Below, piece after piece: positions 19,484 through 29,646 of a DNA stretch of 64,000 nt. The DNA comes from Gonapodya prolifera JEL478. Its lineage: Eukaryota > Monoblepharomycota > Monoblepharidomycetes > Monoblepharidales > Gonapodyaceae. Position numbers and translations under genes: made by a program. Numbering within the stretch: the first letter of the stretch is position 1; every line of letters begins with the position of its first letter. Below the pieces are notes generated by a model. The model was not told where the DNA came from. It ran no database searches and saw only the letters and a list, made by a program, of their open reading frames with translations. The stretch covers positions 1,423,737 to 1,487,736 of the forward strand of contig KQ965731.1 in NCBI GenBank assembly GCA_001574975.1. The letters run 5' to 3'.

Positions 19484-21061
19484 TTACGCGTCGTCCATCT
19501 CCTCGTCACCATCACCGTCCCCTTGCACCACCACGTCCTCCCAATCATCCCCTTCATCGCCCCCCTCGTCGTCTTCTTCACCGCCTTCAAACCCTCCCAT
19601 CTTCTCCATTTCACCCAGCAGCTCCGTTGCGTGCTGCACCATGCTCGAAAACGCCGCCAGTTCCTGATCCTCCTCGTCCTCTGACGCATCCGTCGCCATA
19701 CCGTCACCTTCCTCTTCCCTCCCCGAATGCAGCTCCTCCTGCTTCAGAGCGTTGTATCGTGTGAACAGCTTCTCCAACATTCTGAAACAGTCCCGCGAGT
19801 CCGCAAACCACTCCCCGGGTGTGCGCGCGTCCTTGCCACCGTCCAACTGCACCTGCCCAATCACACCCGTCGACCCGCTCGCCCCACTACCGTCCGCCCC
19901 ACCGCCAGCCTCCACCCCGGCCAAGTAGTATCCCCATCCCCAGACGTACCACGGCTCCATCTGTTCGTCGTCCTCGGCAATGCACGTCCGGAGCACGTCG
20001 AACGCGCGCGAGAGGAGGCCAAGTTCAATAAGCAGTTTGGCGAGACTCAAGCGGGCGGGGTACGCGGGCATGGCAGCGTCCACGGGTTCTCCGTCCGGGG
20101 CGGTCTCGGCACCGTCGAGGGCCGACAGCGTCGACTCGAGCCACCCGCCGGCGCCTCCCGTGGCACCCAGGGCGGCTTCAAGCGCGTCATCGGGACGTTG
20201 TTGTGACAGGCGGAGCGAGGCGAGGGTTTGGAGGGCTTCGGGGGAGGAAGGGCTGTGGTGGAGAGCGCGGATGGCGAAGGTGGAGGCGAGTTGTTCGGCA
20301 GAGGGGTCATCACTGTTGGTTCGTGTGAGCGGGAAGATGTGCGGCTGAAAATGTGATGCTGCGTCCCAGACTCACCAGAGGTCGGTCATGTAGAGTTCCA
20401 CGAGGCCACACAGCGCCGACGACACCTCCTCCCGCAACACCGTCAGGGGATCTTCCTGTCGCTCTTCGTTATGTCCGTTCACAAGAGCTTTGTTTGCGCT
20501 CTTTGTGCCGTTAGCCGAACCATTGGTCTGAGCAACGGGCTGACCTGGTGCCAATCCTCTTTCCGATTCCAATCGCTCTATTCGCTTCTCCATCATCTTC
20601 ACACCTTTCTCAAACGCTTGCGCAGCTTCCAGGCCGGTAGTGAGTTGGCCCAAACACATTGTCCGTGCCCACGAAGGGGGGCGAAGTATAGGTTCGGCCC
20701 ACGCGGGGTCCTCTGCAACCGCCGAAGCGACGGCGGCGGCATCCTCGATATCACGCGGCTCATCCGGAGTGGGGTCCAGCGTCTCCGCAAGCGAAAAGTG
20801 GGTGCGAGCTTCCTCGAGATCCCCGAGCTCGAGAGCCACCCGACCGGCCAAATCCAGCAATCGAGGGTTGTTTGGGGCCAGCGCGACCGCCTTTTTGACG
20901 AACAGGCCGGCAGAGGGGAAGTCTAGGGCCTGCATGAGCGATGCTACCCTGGGCAGAAGATCCGAAACAGTGAATGTAGCTTTCTTTGGTGACGCCGCGG
21001 ACATTGCCGAAGAAGTCGCGTGGGAGGTTGATGCGGGCGCCCGCTTTCGTCGTGTTTTCAT
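19484..21061 (-). CDS. ACL4: Acl4-like TPR protein (putative Rpl4 assembly chaperone)
   Basis: In yeast, Acl4 captures newly made ribosomal protein Rpl4 and escorts it to nuclear pre-60S particles. The two exons, 21061-20376 and 20312-19484, give 504 residues. The N-terminus is Lys/Arg/Ser-rich. TPR helices follow (LFVKKAVALAPNNPRLLDLA, GDLEEARTHFSLAETLDP). The intron restores the family signature LYMTDLCDDPSAEQ, followed by ALHHSPSSPEALQTLASLRL and SQQRPDDALEAAL, then LSLAKLLIELGLLSRAFDVL and EPWYVWGWGYYLAG. The last 60 residues are strongly acidic (EEDDEGGDEGDDWED), as in Acl4 relatives. A partial, decayed copy lies at 16040-16925. The P450 next to it converges on its 3' end, about 110 bp away. 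Confidence 0.78.
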
Positions 21062-21821
21062 AGTGGGAATTTATTTGCCTAAAGGAGGGGACAATGAAGA
21101 GCTGTGAGGAGAAAGAGAAAGCGAGAGCCCGATGAGGCCACAGGCGTCAACAACCACCAAAACAGAGCACGAAAAAGAGCGTAGATACATAAAATTTATT
21201 TACATAATAAAGAGTGAAAGCGCTTTGCGTGTGGGTTTGAGAGCTTCCGCGACCGAGACAGAATAGCGGCAGCCATGATCGGCACATCATTCATGCGAAT
21301 GAGGATTGCAGTCTTGGATACCGAAACTGGGGTGGGCCTTCTGACTGGGTGGGCTGTTGGTGCGGTGCTGCGGTCACATCGGCTGCGTGCACCCATTCAC
21401 CGCCGTTGCCAAAGCCTGGCAGAATACGCCGATTTCCGCCCTTGTCGTGAAGTCTGCACTCATGGGGGATCGCCTTCGCATGCATGCGCATGGTACATAC
21501 ATTTCTAGTCGATCCATCGTCCATACGCGTGAGCACCCTTCCAATCTGAAAGCTTCCATCGCAGGCAACCCATTTCGGCTTGATACGAATATTCTGTTGT
21601 TGTCCCGACTTAATGCAACACCTGTTGGTCACGTAATTCGCCTTCAAGGGCGGGCAAGGGGAACTAAGGGCAAGGGAGCGATCCATTTGCAAATACGGAT
21701 CCTGAAGGGAATCAACGAAACCGCAAATTACGAAATTGCCTCATATTAAAAGCCGTGCCGGTGGCCATCTGGACCATCAATCAATCGTCTGCCTATCATT
21801 ACACCCATCCAAGGATCAATC
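21062..21821. other. Intergenic with an uncharacterised minus-strand open frame
   Basis: A minus frame at 21692-21291 runs 134 codons and is rich in Cys, His and basic residues (TNRCCIKSGQQQNIRIKPKW, then a run with NVCTMRMHAKAIPHECRLH). An overlapping plus frame is equally long, no start context or splice pattern favours either, and no family is recognised. The last 150 bp should contain the promoter of the NmrA-like gene, since its start codon is at 21822. Confidence 0.25.
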
Positions 21822-23091
21822 ATGCCTCAGCTCAAAGTCGCACTCGCTGGAAACGGTGAGTTCTTCACCGTCATCCAAAACCCTCGATTCGCTCCTCACA
21901 CTCACACTCACACTCACACCGCTCCAATCCAGGACCGTTCGCCGACATTGTCGCCAAAGCGCTCCTTGAAACCAAGAGCTTCGACGTCGTCGTGGTCGGA
22001 CGCAAAGAGAAGGACACCGTCGCGGGCGCTTCCACGAAAATTGTGCCAGCCTGGGATGTACCAGGACTGACAGAGGCATTTGCTGGTGAGACTCTGTCAC
22101 GATGGACATCCTCTCCCCACCAACGTGTTTTAAACCCCTAATCTTCTTTCCTCCAATGAACCACAGGCGTTGACTATGTTATCTCCACCCTCGGAATGTT
22201 CTCCCTCGCCGACCCACAATTCGTCGTCATCCACGCCGCCAAGGCCGCCGGTGTGAAAGGGATCGTTCTGTCCGAGTACGGTGTCCCCGTCACTGCGTGA
22301 GTTGTGAAGTGCCCTTGAAACAAACCAACGGGCACGCTTTGAACCTCCTTTGACAACAAATAGCTACCCGAAATCAATGCTCGGTGGACTCAAAGTACCA
22401 GCCCGCGAGCTGGTGAAGCAAGTTGGTCTGGATGTAAGTCTCGCCGTCGGGCATTGACACCCTCGAACACACGCTTCATCTGGACCTCTCAAACCTTACT
22501 TCAGTGGATCGCATTGATCAACGGCTTCTTCCTGGACTACCCCTTCTCCGCCTTCTCGCCCGACGACGCCACCAAAAAAGCGCTTGTTATCGGCTCACCC
22601 GAGGCCAAAGTCAGCCTAGCATCCCGAGAGGTAAGAGCGCTGCCGCCGAAAGGTCTTCGTGTTAATGGGAAGTAAATCTGACCTCACCATCAAATTAGGA
22701 TGTCGCAGCATATCTCGCGCAAGTCGTTCTCCGCTTCGACGAGTTCAAGAGCGGTGAAGTTCAGGTGTCGGCAGCCACGGTGTCGGTACGGGAAGTGATC
22801 GCCGAAATCGGAAAAGCGAAGGGTAAGTAAATCGGCACGACCGGTGCTAAAGCGACGCCCCTCTGACATCACCCCACGTCTGCAGGCATCACGTACGAAA
22901 TCGTGTCGGAACCTGTCGGGGAAGCCGTTCCCAAGTTTCTTGCGAACACGCAGGACGTGTTCCGCCTGATTGGTATCGCAGCCGCGCAAGGGTTCGCGCT
23001 CAATGACAACGACGTCACGGCAAAGTTCCCATCGGTGCACCCCAAAGGCCTCGACTACTGGATCCCCAAGTTGTACGGAAAGCAGGAATAG
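21822..23091 (+). CDS. NmrA-like NAD(P)-binding protein (isoflavone reductase-type)
   Basis: This is a Rossmann-fold protein of the NmrA/phenylcoumaran-benzylic-ether/isoflavone reductase group; members reduce small aromatic substrates or sense the NAD(P) redox state. The seven exons (21822-21855, 21933-22085, 22167-22296, 22364-22433, 22505-22630, 22699-22822, 22886-23091) give 280 residues. The N-terminus MPQLKVALAGNG-GPFADIV is the glycine-rich nucleotide loop, followed by VVVVGRK at the end of beta-2. VDYVISTLGMFSLADPQFVV and GIVLSEYG match the core, and DWIALINGFFLDY the C-terminal half. The conserved active-site lysine of true reductases is represented at most by Lys in AYPKSMLGG. Intron 1 contains a (ctcaca)n run. 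Substrate unknown. Confidence 0.85.
21893..21919. repeat. (CTCACA)n microsatellite in intron 1
   Basis: Four to five copies of a six-base unit (ctcaca) lie in the first intron of the NmrA-like gene, immediately upstream of the acceptor aatccag. It lengthens the pyrimidine-rich region before the splice site. Confidence 0.85.
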
Positions 23092-23189
23092 ACATTCACG
23101 CATATTGAACTGTTATTATTGTTGATTCTTTTATGATAAATAGACACCTAGCACATGATCTCGCCTATCCCTGATGAGCTGATCCAATT

Positions 23190-24859
23190 CTAGCAGTTCA
23201 GCGTTCCATAGATCCAGCAACACGCTTGACAGTTGCGAACCCCTCCGCGGGAGAGAAGAATTCCCATGAGGGCGAAGTACCACAAAGTAAGCACGAACCC
23301 AATGGCGGCGACAACTCGACGGCGCCGGACGCGATGAAACTCGGTCGTTGGCAGATGCCACAGTCCTGCAAAGAGGGACAGCCCGAGTCGCGCAGGGAGT
23401 GAGAGTGTCTTGCTGCGCTTTTCGCCCGGCAGTGGCGCTGACAGAACAGTGGTCGACATCACTCCCATGTACGAAGAGAAGGTGGGGCTTCCGTGCTGTT
23501 GAGCGGGTGTTGCGGTGACCATGCTCGTTAGAAACAAGCCCGAGAAGAAGCCGGTCAAAAACCCAGCGCTGTGCATGAAGTTGTCGAATATCTGGAAGGT
23601 ACCAATTAGGTGGTGCTCATCAGGCTGGAACAATGCCAACGAGTCTCACAGGGATGACGCCGATGCCGATAAACGTTGTCGCGGCAACAATCCAATATCT
23701 GCAGAAAATAGGACGCGTCGATGTGCGGCTCCCGCCAACGCAAGTGTTGCGACTCTCACAGCAATGCCCACCACTTGTTTCGCGCAACATCAAAGTTCAC
23801 AAAGAGCTGCGCTGCGAGGGCACCAACCACACCGCATATAGAGCCTGAAGCTCCAACGCCGACGGTGTTGCTCCTTCCAAACACCGCGCTTGTGACATTC
23901 CCGCCAAGTCCGGAGATGATCCAAATCAAAAGAGTTCTGACCGGCCCTTCGAAGCGTTCCAGGCGAAGCACGAGTCCAATTTCAGCAAAGCCATTCAGCA
24001 CAAGATGCACCACTCCACTGTGGAGCCACGAAGCAGTAAACAGTCGAAAGTACTGCCGCGATGGTGCAGACCGCACCAGGTCGCCGGCAAGACCACCCCA
24101 TGCGATGAAAGAGTCAACGCGGGGTCCAATCATTGGGTTGACGGAGAGGGAAGCAATACCAGGGTATGGGGGAGCGAGAATAGGCAGAAGAAAGCACACT
24201 GTATGTGCTAGAGGCAATAGAATCGACAGTCTTGGTGCAAAAGGCGGATGTAAAGGTGAGGCCGGTGGTGTTGGCCAGGTGTATTGAGGTATCCACGGGG
24301 TCTGGTCCAACTCATAGATTTTCATGATGGCACGACCAAATGGAATTCGCTTCCTGATGTGTTCCGAAACCGTTGAAAAGGGAGACTTGCTTTTTTGAAG
24401 CGCGATAAGTGGTTCTTGTATTCGAACAGCGAGAGCGCGATTAGGTTTCTGCGGAAATACAGGAATCGTTTGGTCCAATGGTCGTGCAAGGACCGCTGCC
24501 GAAGGAATTGCAAGCGTTTCCGAGGAAGGCGCCGACTGGAATGGGCGAATACGATGTCTTGCATCTTCATTGGTTTCCAGTGAGCGCCAAGCTACCATGG
24601 TGTAGCCAGTGTATCCATTAAAATCTTCATTGGTTTCCTGTGAGCGTCCAGCTACCATGGTGTATGGTGCATGGTGAATTGGTTCGAATGAGGGTCCTGT
24701 GCTTTGTGGGGTAGAATCGGAATCTTTCCATGAATAGTCATCATCCTGAGAACTTTGCGGGAACTCGAGAATTGGACTGGAAGGTTCCATCATTGCGGGA
24801 TGATTCGGTGAGTGTTGGTTTCCCGCCAGGTCTTCGCACGGGGCAGGGTCAAGGGTCAT
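23190..24859 (-). CDS. Rhomboid family intramembrane serine protease
   Basis: Rhomboids cleave membrane proteins inside the bilayer with a Ser-His dyad. From ATG 24859 a 200-residue hydrophilic N-terminal domain precedes a helix near 24220 (RLSILLPLAHTVCFLLPIL), a large L1 loop, RLFTASWLHSGVVHLVLNG (the conserved H..N region), GLGGNVTSAVF, and GVGASGSICGVVGAL with the catalytic Ser in GASG. A short exon YWIVAATTFIGIGVIP follows, then IFDNFMHSAGFLTGFFSGLF, carrying the catalytic His. A last helix (AAIGFVLTLWYFALMGIL) leads to the stop at 23190. The N-terminal part contains a 20-residue tandem repeat (YTMVA-RS-ETNED). The cytosolic N-terminus and topology resemble the secretory-pathway rhomboids rather than the mitochondrial ones; no mitochondrial leader is visible. 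An additional 5' exon cannot be excluded. Confidence 0.85.
24563..24666. repeat. Two-copy 60-bp tandem repeat in the rhomboid gene
   Basis: The block atcttcattggtttcc through gctaccatggtgta occurs at 24563-24606 and again at 24623-24666, exactly 60 bp apart, with a few mismatches. It encodes two 20-residue units in the disordered N-terminal domain and keeps the frame. Confidence 0.85.
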
Positions 24860-24962
24860 GCCGCACACTGCTTCACGGGGGGCATAATCACCTGAAGTAA
24901 CAGAAATTAAATAGATGATTCTCTAGCATTCTACATGCGATGCCATGCCGTCCATTTCAATG

Positions 24963-27377
24963 TTACTCGAAGAGCACATCGCTTCCTTTCGCTTTCGCCT
25001 CATCCAGGAATAGTTTCTAACGAGGCCGTCATAACATCAGTCACACATCCACGGTTCTCGAAAAGGACATGCACTCACCGCTACGCGAGACCCGAACTGT
25101 GTTGCCCTTTTCTTCTCTTTCCACACACTTTCGAATCCCAGTCGCCTTGCAGCCATCCTCAAAACCCATTTATCACCAACCAAGTCATCCCTTCCACCCT
25201 TCGCGGAACCACCTATGTCGACTGGGTCCACTTCCGTACCGACGCCGAAAGCAACCTTTTCCCAAATTGGTGTGCATGCGCACCAATCCAACACACCCGG
25301 GTCGAGGAACGGATATCGCACCTCTCTACCCCAGTCACTAACTACACGGTCGTCTCGTCCCAAATTTCGACTTGGGAGTCGAGCGGCATCTGCCGCGAGG
25401 GATTCCGCCAATGACACATATCCCCCGTTGAGATAGGCAGTTCGATGTCGTGAATAGCCCCCCAGGAGTTCGTCCGCGCCAAGTCCCGACAAGAAAACCC
25501 TTGCAGGAGTCCGATAGTGAGAGGCTTCAGAATCTTTCTGCTCGCCAACCACTCCGACCCCTCGCGCCGCCCACCAAAACACTCCACCCAAGTCCCTATC
25601 CATGACGCTGCTCAAAGGGGTAATGAGACTCTCGACGATGGGTCTCCACGCTAGAGCCGCGGAAAACGGAATGTTCACTGCGACGAGCCGCCAAGGTCGT
25701 CGAGGCCGGAGTCGCCGAAGCTCCGCTAACGAAGCAAGGGCCGTGATTCGATCGGGGACGAGATACGTGGGGTCCCACGGTGAAGAAAACTCCGGGTCGG
25801 GACAAATGGGGTTAAAAGTTGGTGGTACGAGGCTACCAGAGCTGCTGCCTTGCAGCTCGGCGTACGATGTCTGATGAGAATGCTTGCCTTCGAACCCATT
25901 GCGTCGACTCTCCACTCCACGAGACCGAGGATTCTCGAAAGCCTTGGTGGGGCATCGTATACAGATTACAAAATGTACTTTGAATGCAGGAAAATCTGTG
26001 AACCTCACCACATTGATAAGGTCAATCCCTTCTCCATCGGGAACATCTCGAAAAATTGTTCCAGTTTGTTACTCTGTGGAATCCATCCAACGGTTAGAGA
26101 TGGAAAACTTACAGGAGTCAGCAAGAAGAGCCAGTACAGAGCAATCTAGCCCTCCAGAAAATAGAATCGCCAATCTCGTTGGCGAATGTGTAGTATTTCC
26201 CGGTATACATTCAACCCGCAAGCGAACTGAGTTGTTGATGGCATCAAGAAAAGAATCAACAGTAGCGCCTGAAGGATGCTCTAATCGCGGCGTCGTAGCA
26301 AGGGAAGAAGGCGCTGTTTGTCGACTGATGTCACCATGACCGGAATGTGCGAGACCAGGCAAAACGACAGGGGCAAGCAATTGATTCAGGAGTGAGCTGC
26401 TAACACGTACAGATAGCGTCTCCTGTTGAAAAGATATTAGAGAGAAGACAAACTCAACGCGCACATCACCAACCTCCCTATCGTCATGACCGAGCTCTAA
26501 AGAATGGATCCCCACCGGAACTTCTTCCCAAAATCCCTTTGGCCACTTCGCAACCTCTGCCCCACTTTCCAAAGTGTCACCGGAGTTACGGGTATATGGT
26601 GTTGTTGAGACGGAAGAGACGAACAATCCACCCAGAAGACTCGAGGTGGATCCGACGGGCAAGTGCCACAATAAAGAGCGTCGCCCGAGAATATCTCGAC
26701 CGATGAAAAGAGTAGCGGTACCAGCCTGCGACAGAGGTTTTCGTTCACATAGAAACACATGGGGAATGAAGTTTGGCGCAATGATTAGAATTCTGGTGTG
26801 CCTGTGAGTCGAACAAGTTAACAAATAACACATTACATGCGTAACCCACGTGCCAGAGAGCAAACGCCCATTCCCCGTTTATATTGGAGAAAAGGTTCTC
26901 AAGGCCCTCTCGCACTTCCGAGACGGTCGAATGACGCAAAATAGGTCGGACCAAACTTGCAAGGATCCGAGTGTCGCTTTCACTGGGGCCCATCTTTCCA
27001 GTACTTTTATCGACTTGATTTCATTCGAAAAGAACCTTCTCTTACCTCCACGCCCGCATACACTTCCCCATTCCAAAAGAAAAGGGATTGGTGTTCATTG
27101 GAATCGCTGACGAAAATGGGTTGCCGTATGAACTCTGATCGAAGGTTCAGGACAGAGCTGAAGAAATAGTAGCAAGTGTTTCCATTCTCCACTCTGTGCT
27201 CGCCGATCGCGTCAGGACCTCGACGGGAGACTCGATCACCTAAAGCAGACCAAGCGTTTCGGAATTTTTCGGTGTCTGACAGAGATGCTCTCTTGATTTT
27301 GCCCAGGAAGTGAGGCAGAGTGGTTATGGCAGCAGAAAAGTCAGACTTACAACAGCAGACACCAGGATTCCACACAT
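24963..27377 (-). CDS. Asparagine synthetase domain-containing protein (ASNSD1-like)
   Basis: The protein has an N-terminal class II glutamine amidotransferase domain and a C-terminal ATP-pyrophosphatase-type synthetase domain, in the divergent ASNSD1 arrangement. Exon 1 starts at ATG 27377 with MCGILVSAV, placing the nucleophile Cys at position 2. DRVSRRGPDAIGEHRVE, LFFWNGEVYAGVEV and NINGEWAFALWH follow in later exons, then IGRDILGRRSLLWHLP. The synthetase part has the PP-loop LFSGGLDCSVLALLADS, LSGLGADELLGGYSRH and EVRYPFLDPGVLDW. The last intron joins FGSRVA to KLFLDEAKAKG, and the stop falls at 24963. Whether it makes asparagine is unknown; metazoan ASNSD1 has no proven synthetase activity. 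The rhomboid gene begins about 100 bp further along the same strand. Confidence 0.85.
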
Positions 27378-27708
27378 GTGCTATATAGTTGTTCGCAGGG
27401 GTGCACTCGTTCTTGTTTCCCTGCCTCGATGCCGCGCCCCCAATTCCAGTGACCACGGCCGGGTAAACTTTCGCTCCCCCTCCACTGTGTCGTGTGAACG
27501 TGGAGGAGTGAGAGAGTGCGGATGAAGACTGGAAAGAAGATACTCGAGAGCTTGATACCAATACTCCCCAAATGCACGCGCGCCCTGTCCCCTTCCAATT
27601 AATAATGAACAACCTGTATGGCATTCCGTCCGGATCCATACATTACTGTATATCTGCAATGAACTTACAATTATGCAAATGCAACACGTGAATAAAGTGT
27701 CTTTTTAA

Positions 27709-29548
27709 TTAATCAAACCTCCGCCCATGACTACCCGACCCACCACTCCGATGTCGGGTGTCTTGATTAGGCAGCGTCACGACTACCGACTGTGGGCTCT
27801 CTCCGCCATAAGCGCGGATCAATTGTTCACTCTCCTCCTCTTCCTCTTCCTCATCATCGGACGGGGTTTCCGGTCGGGGGGACCGACTGACCCACTTGCG
27901 ACTGCGATTCCAGACCGCCCAGACAGGCACAGAAACGGCGGCACAAGCAACAGAGAGGTAGAACACGGCGGATGCGCCATAGCGCGCGTAAAGGTCGGTC
28001 CCGAGGCTTGAAAGTGAAAGTGTTATGGTTTGGTCTGTGCAATTCAGGCCCTTCTTTACTCACTAGCTCCCAACGACAGACGCAACTCCAAAGGACACGG
28101 CATTTAGGATTCCGACCATGGTTCCCTTCAAAACACAGTTATGTTTCCACGAAGTGACACACCGACAAACTCCTCAGAGCTCACCTTCACGGATTCTGGA
28201 GTCCGCTCGCTCACATGCCCAAACAGCGCGGACCAAAACAAAGCAAAGCTTCCACCTTGCAGTACGTCTGCCGCCAAAATCCACTTTGCGTCAGCGAGGA
28301 ACCCCCCGCCGTTCGCAACTGCCTCCGAGACTGCAACATAAACTAAGGCTCTCGCCAGTTGGGTGACGATACCAATAAATAAAGTCATGGAGGTTCCGAC
28401 TCGGGATATCACTCGAGAAGAGAGGAAAAAGAGGGGGACTTCGAGGAGGACTGAAATTGGGCCAAGAAGCCCGAGGAGTGTTTTGGACGCGTTCAAATCA
28501 GACTTAAGAGGAGTAAAGTGCCAAGTGTGGAGTGTTATTGATCGAACACAATGAAAACCTTCTTCCGTCAACTTACAGTCAAGAAAAAATTGACGACTGT
28601 CTGAAGTAGCACCCTGGACGTGAAGAAAACGAACGACAGAAACAGCGATAGGGCTACTACTGGAGACCGAAGCGTATCCAAAAGTCCTTTTGTCTTTCCC
28701 TTTGCGGCTCCAACGTCCTCACGACTTTCCGTGTCAACAGGCTTCACACTGAGGAAATCCCAGGGAGCCACGAGACACACGGCAATCGTCATAACGCCAA
28801 ACGTAGCGTATAGACTCCACATCCCGTCCAAGGACCCATGCCAGACATTGTCCACCCATACTCCGGTGATGAAAGTACTGCTCGCTTGTCCGATTGTCGC
28901 AAACACCCGCTGTTCCCCGTAGCTTCAAAAAGTACACTTTCAGCTCATGCGAACCAGAACATGGACATCGTTGCTTACAGATGCTGCCTTCCTTCCCCAA
29001 GGTACCGTGCAACATAGGCATCCATGAGAGGTCCGATACCACTGACGGTGAATGCAACTCCTCCCAATAACGCCAAACAGATCCAGTATCGCTCAGACGA
29101 TCCCACGGGGGTCTGTTTGAGGGCGTCCAGTCCAAATGCCAAGTTCAGAATTGTAGACCCTATCAGGCAGAAGAAGAATATCGGTCGGAACCAGCCGGGC
29201 CGGTCGGAGAGTGTTGTCCACGCGGTGCCTGGAGTTTCGGTCATAAGAAAGAGGGATGGCAAGGTTGACAAGTTTTTCCTCACCTCCAATGAAGGCGCAG
29301 ATGGGGGTGACAAGCATTGTGTCTTTGATTTGAATGAGAGTCAACGACAGTACATCCTTGAGGTAAAGTGGGAGGAGGACGGGGGCTATTTGGAAGAAAT
29401 CGATCCAGAAAGTCAAATGCGACGTTAAACAATCCGGAAAACGCCACGAACCTGAGCCGCTCATCATCGAAAATGTCAGATATAGCGCCTTTGGAACAAG
29501 GAGCCCCGCTGTGGGGCCCTCGGGCTGCTTTTCCGGCGGCATCATCAT
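27709..29548 (-). CDS. Major facilitator superfamily protein (MFS_1-like / MFSD6-LacY type)
   Basis: This is a membrane transporter of the MFS branch that includes LacY-like sugar symporters and animal MFSD6. From ATG 29548 (three ATGs in a row) come a 60-residue N-terminus, FQIAPVLLPLYLKDV (TM1), LIQIKDTMLVTPICAFIGG, and an exon with FRPIFFFCLIGSTILNLAFG and LALLGGVAFTVSGIGPLMDA. After that come TFITGVWVDNVWHGSLDGMW and FGVMTIAVCLVAPWDF, a charged central loop, and the second half with LGLLGPISVLLEVPLFFLSS, MTLFIGIVTQLARALVYVA and LQGGSFALFWSALFGHVSER. The C-terminal cytosolic tail is a long acidic stretch (DDEEEEEEESEQ) and ends at 27709. The substrate is unknown. It is divergently transcribed from the adenylate-forming homologue, with 98 bp between starts. 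Confidence 0.72.
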
Positions 29549-29646
29549 CTCATTTCGCACTGGGACTTCGAAGGGTCGAACTGACGCCTCAAGACAACTG
29601 TGGCGCAGATCACACCTTCAGTTCCGCGTTTACCCCTGCGTTTCAC
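29549..29646. promoter_or_regulatory. Short divergent promoter region
   Basis: Only 98 bp separate the start codon of the MFS gene (minus, 29548) from the first good ATG of the adenylate-forming homologue (plus, 29647). Both promoters must lie here or overlap coding sequence. No TATA box is obvious. An upstream in-frame ATG at 29476 would make the two coding regions overlap antisense. Confidence 0.4.

Larger units (their letters stand above)
14913..20510. repeat. Direct segmental duplication carrying P450 plus Acl4-like gene
   Basis: The left copy spans about 14913-16925 and the right copy about 17521-20510, in the same orientation and separated by roughly 600 bp of unrelated sequence. Both hold a plus-strand cytochrome P450 followed by the 3' part of a minus-strand TPR gene, so the unit arose as one block. 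The left copy is about 1 kb shorter because of internal deletions. Similarity is patchy: coding and flanking parts differ at roughly 10-15 percent of positions, while a tract of about 330 bp (about 15600-15930 against 19000-19331), including an intron, is almost identical. Confidence 0.9.

Noticed and set aside
14913-20510. The duplicated block as a transposable element
   Set aside because: It carries ordinary host genes (P450, Acl4-like), with no transposase, reverse transcriptase or terminal repeats.
21291-21692. Cys/His-rich minus frame as a secreted lectin or zinc protein
   Set aside because: Cys spacing fits no family I know, there is no signal peptide, and the opposite strand is equally open.
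21893-21919. Short direct repeats as a CRISPR array
   Set aside because: This is a six-base microsatellite in an intron of a fungal gene; there are no spacers.
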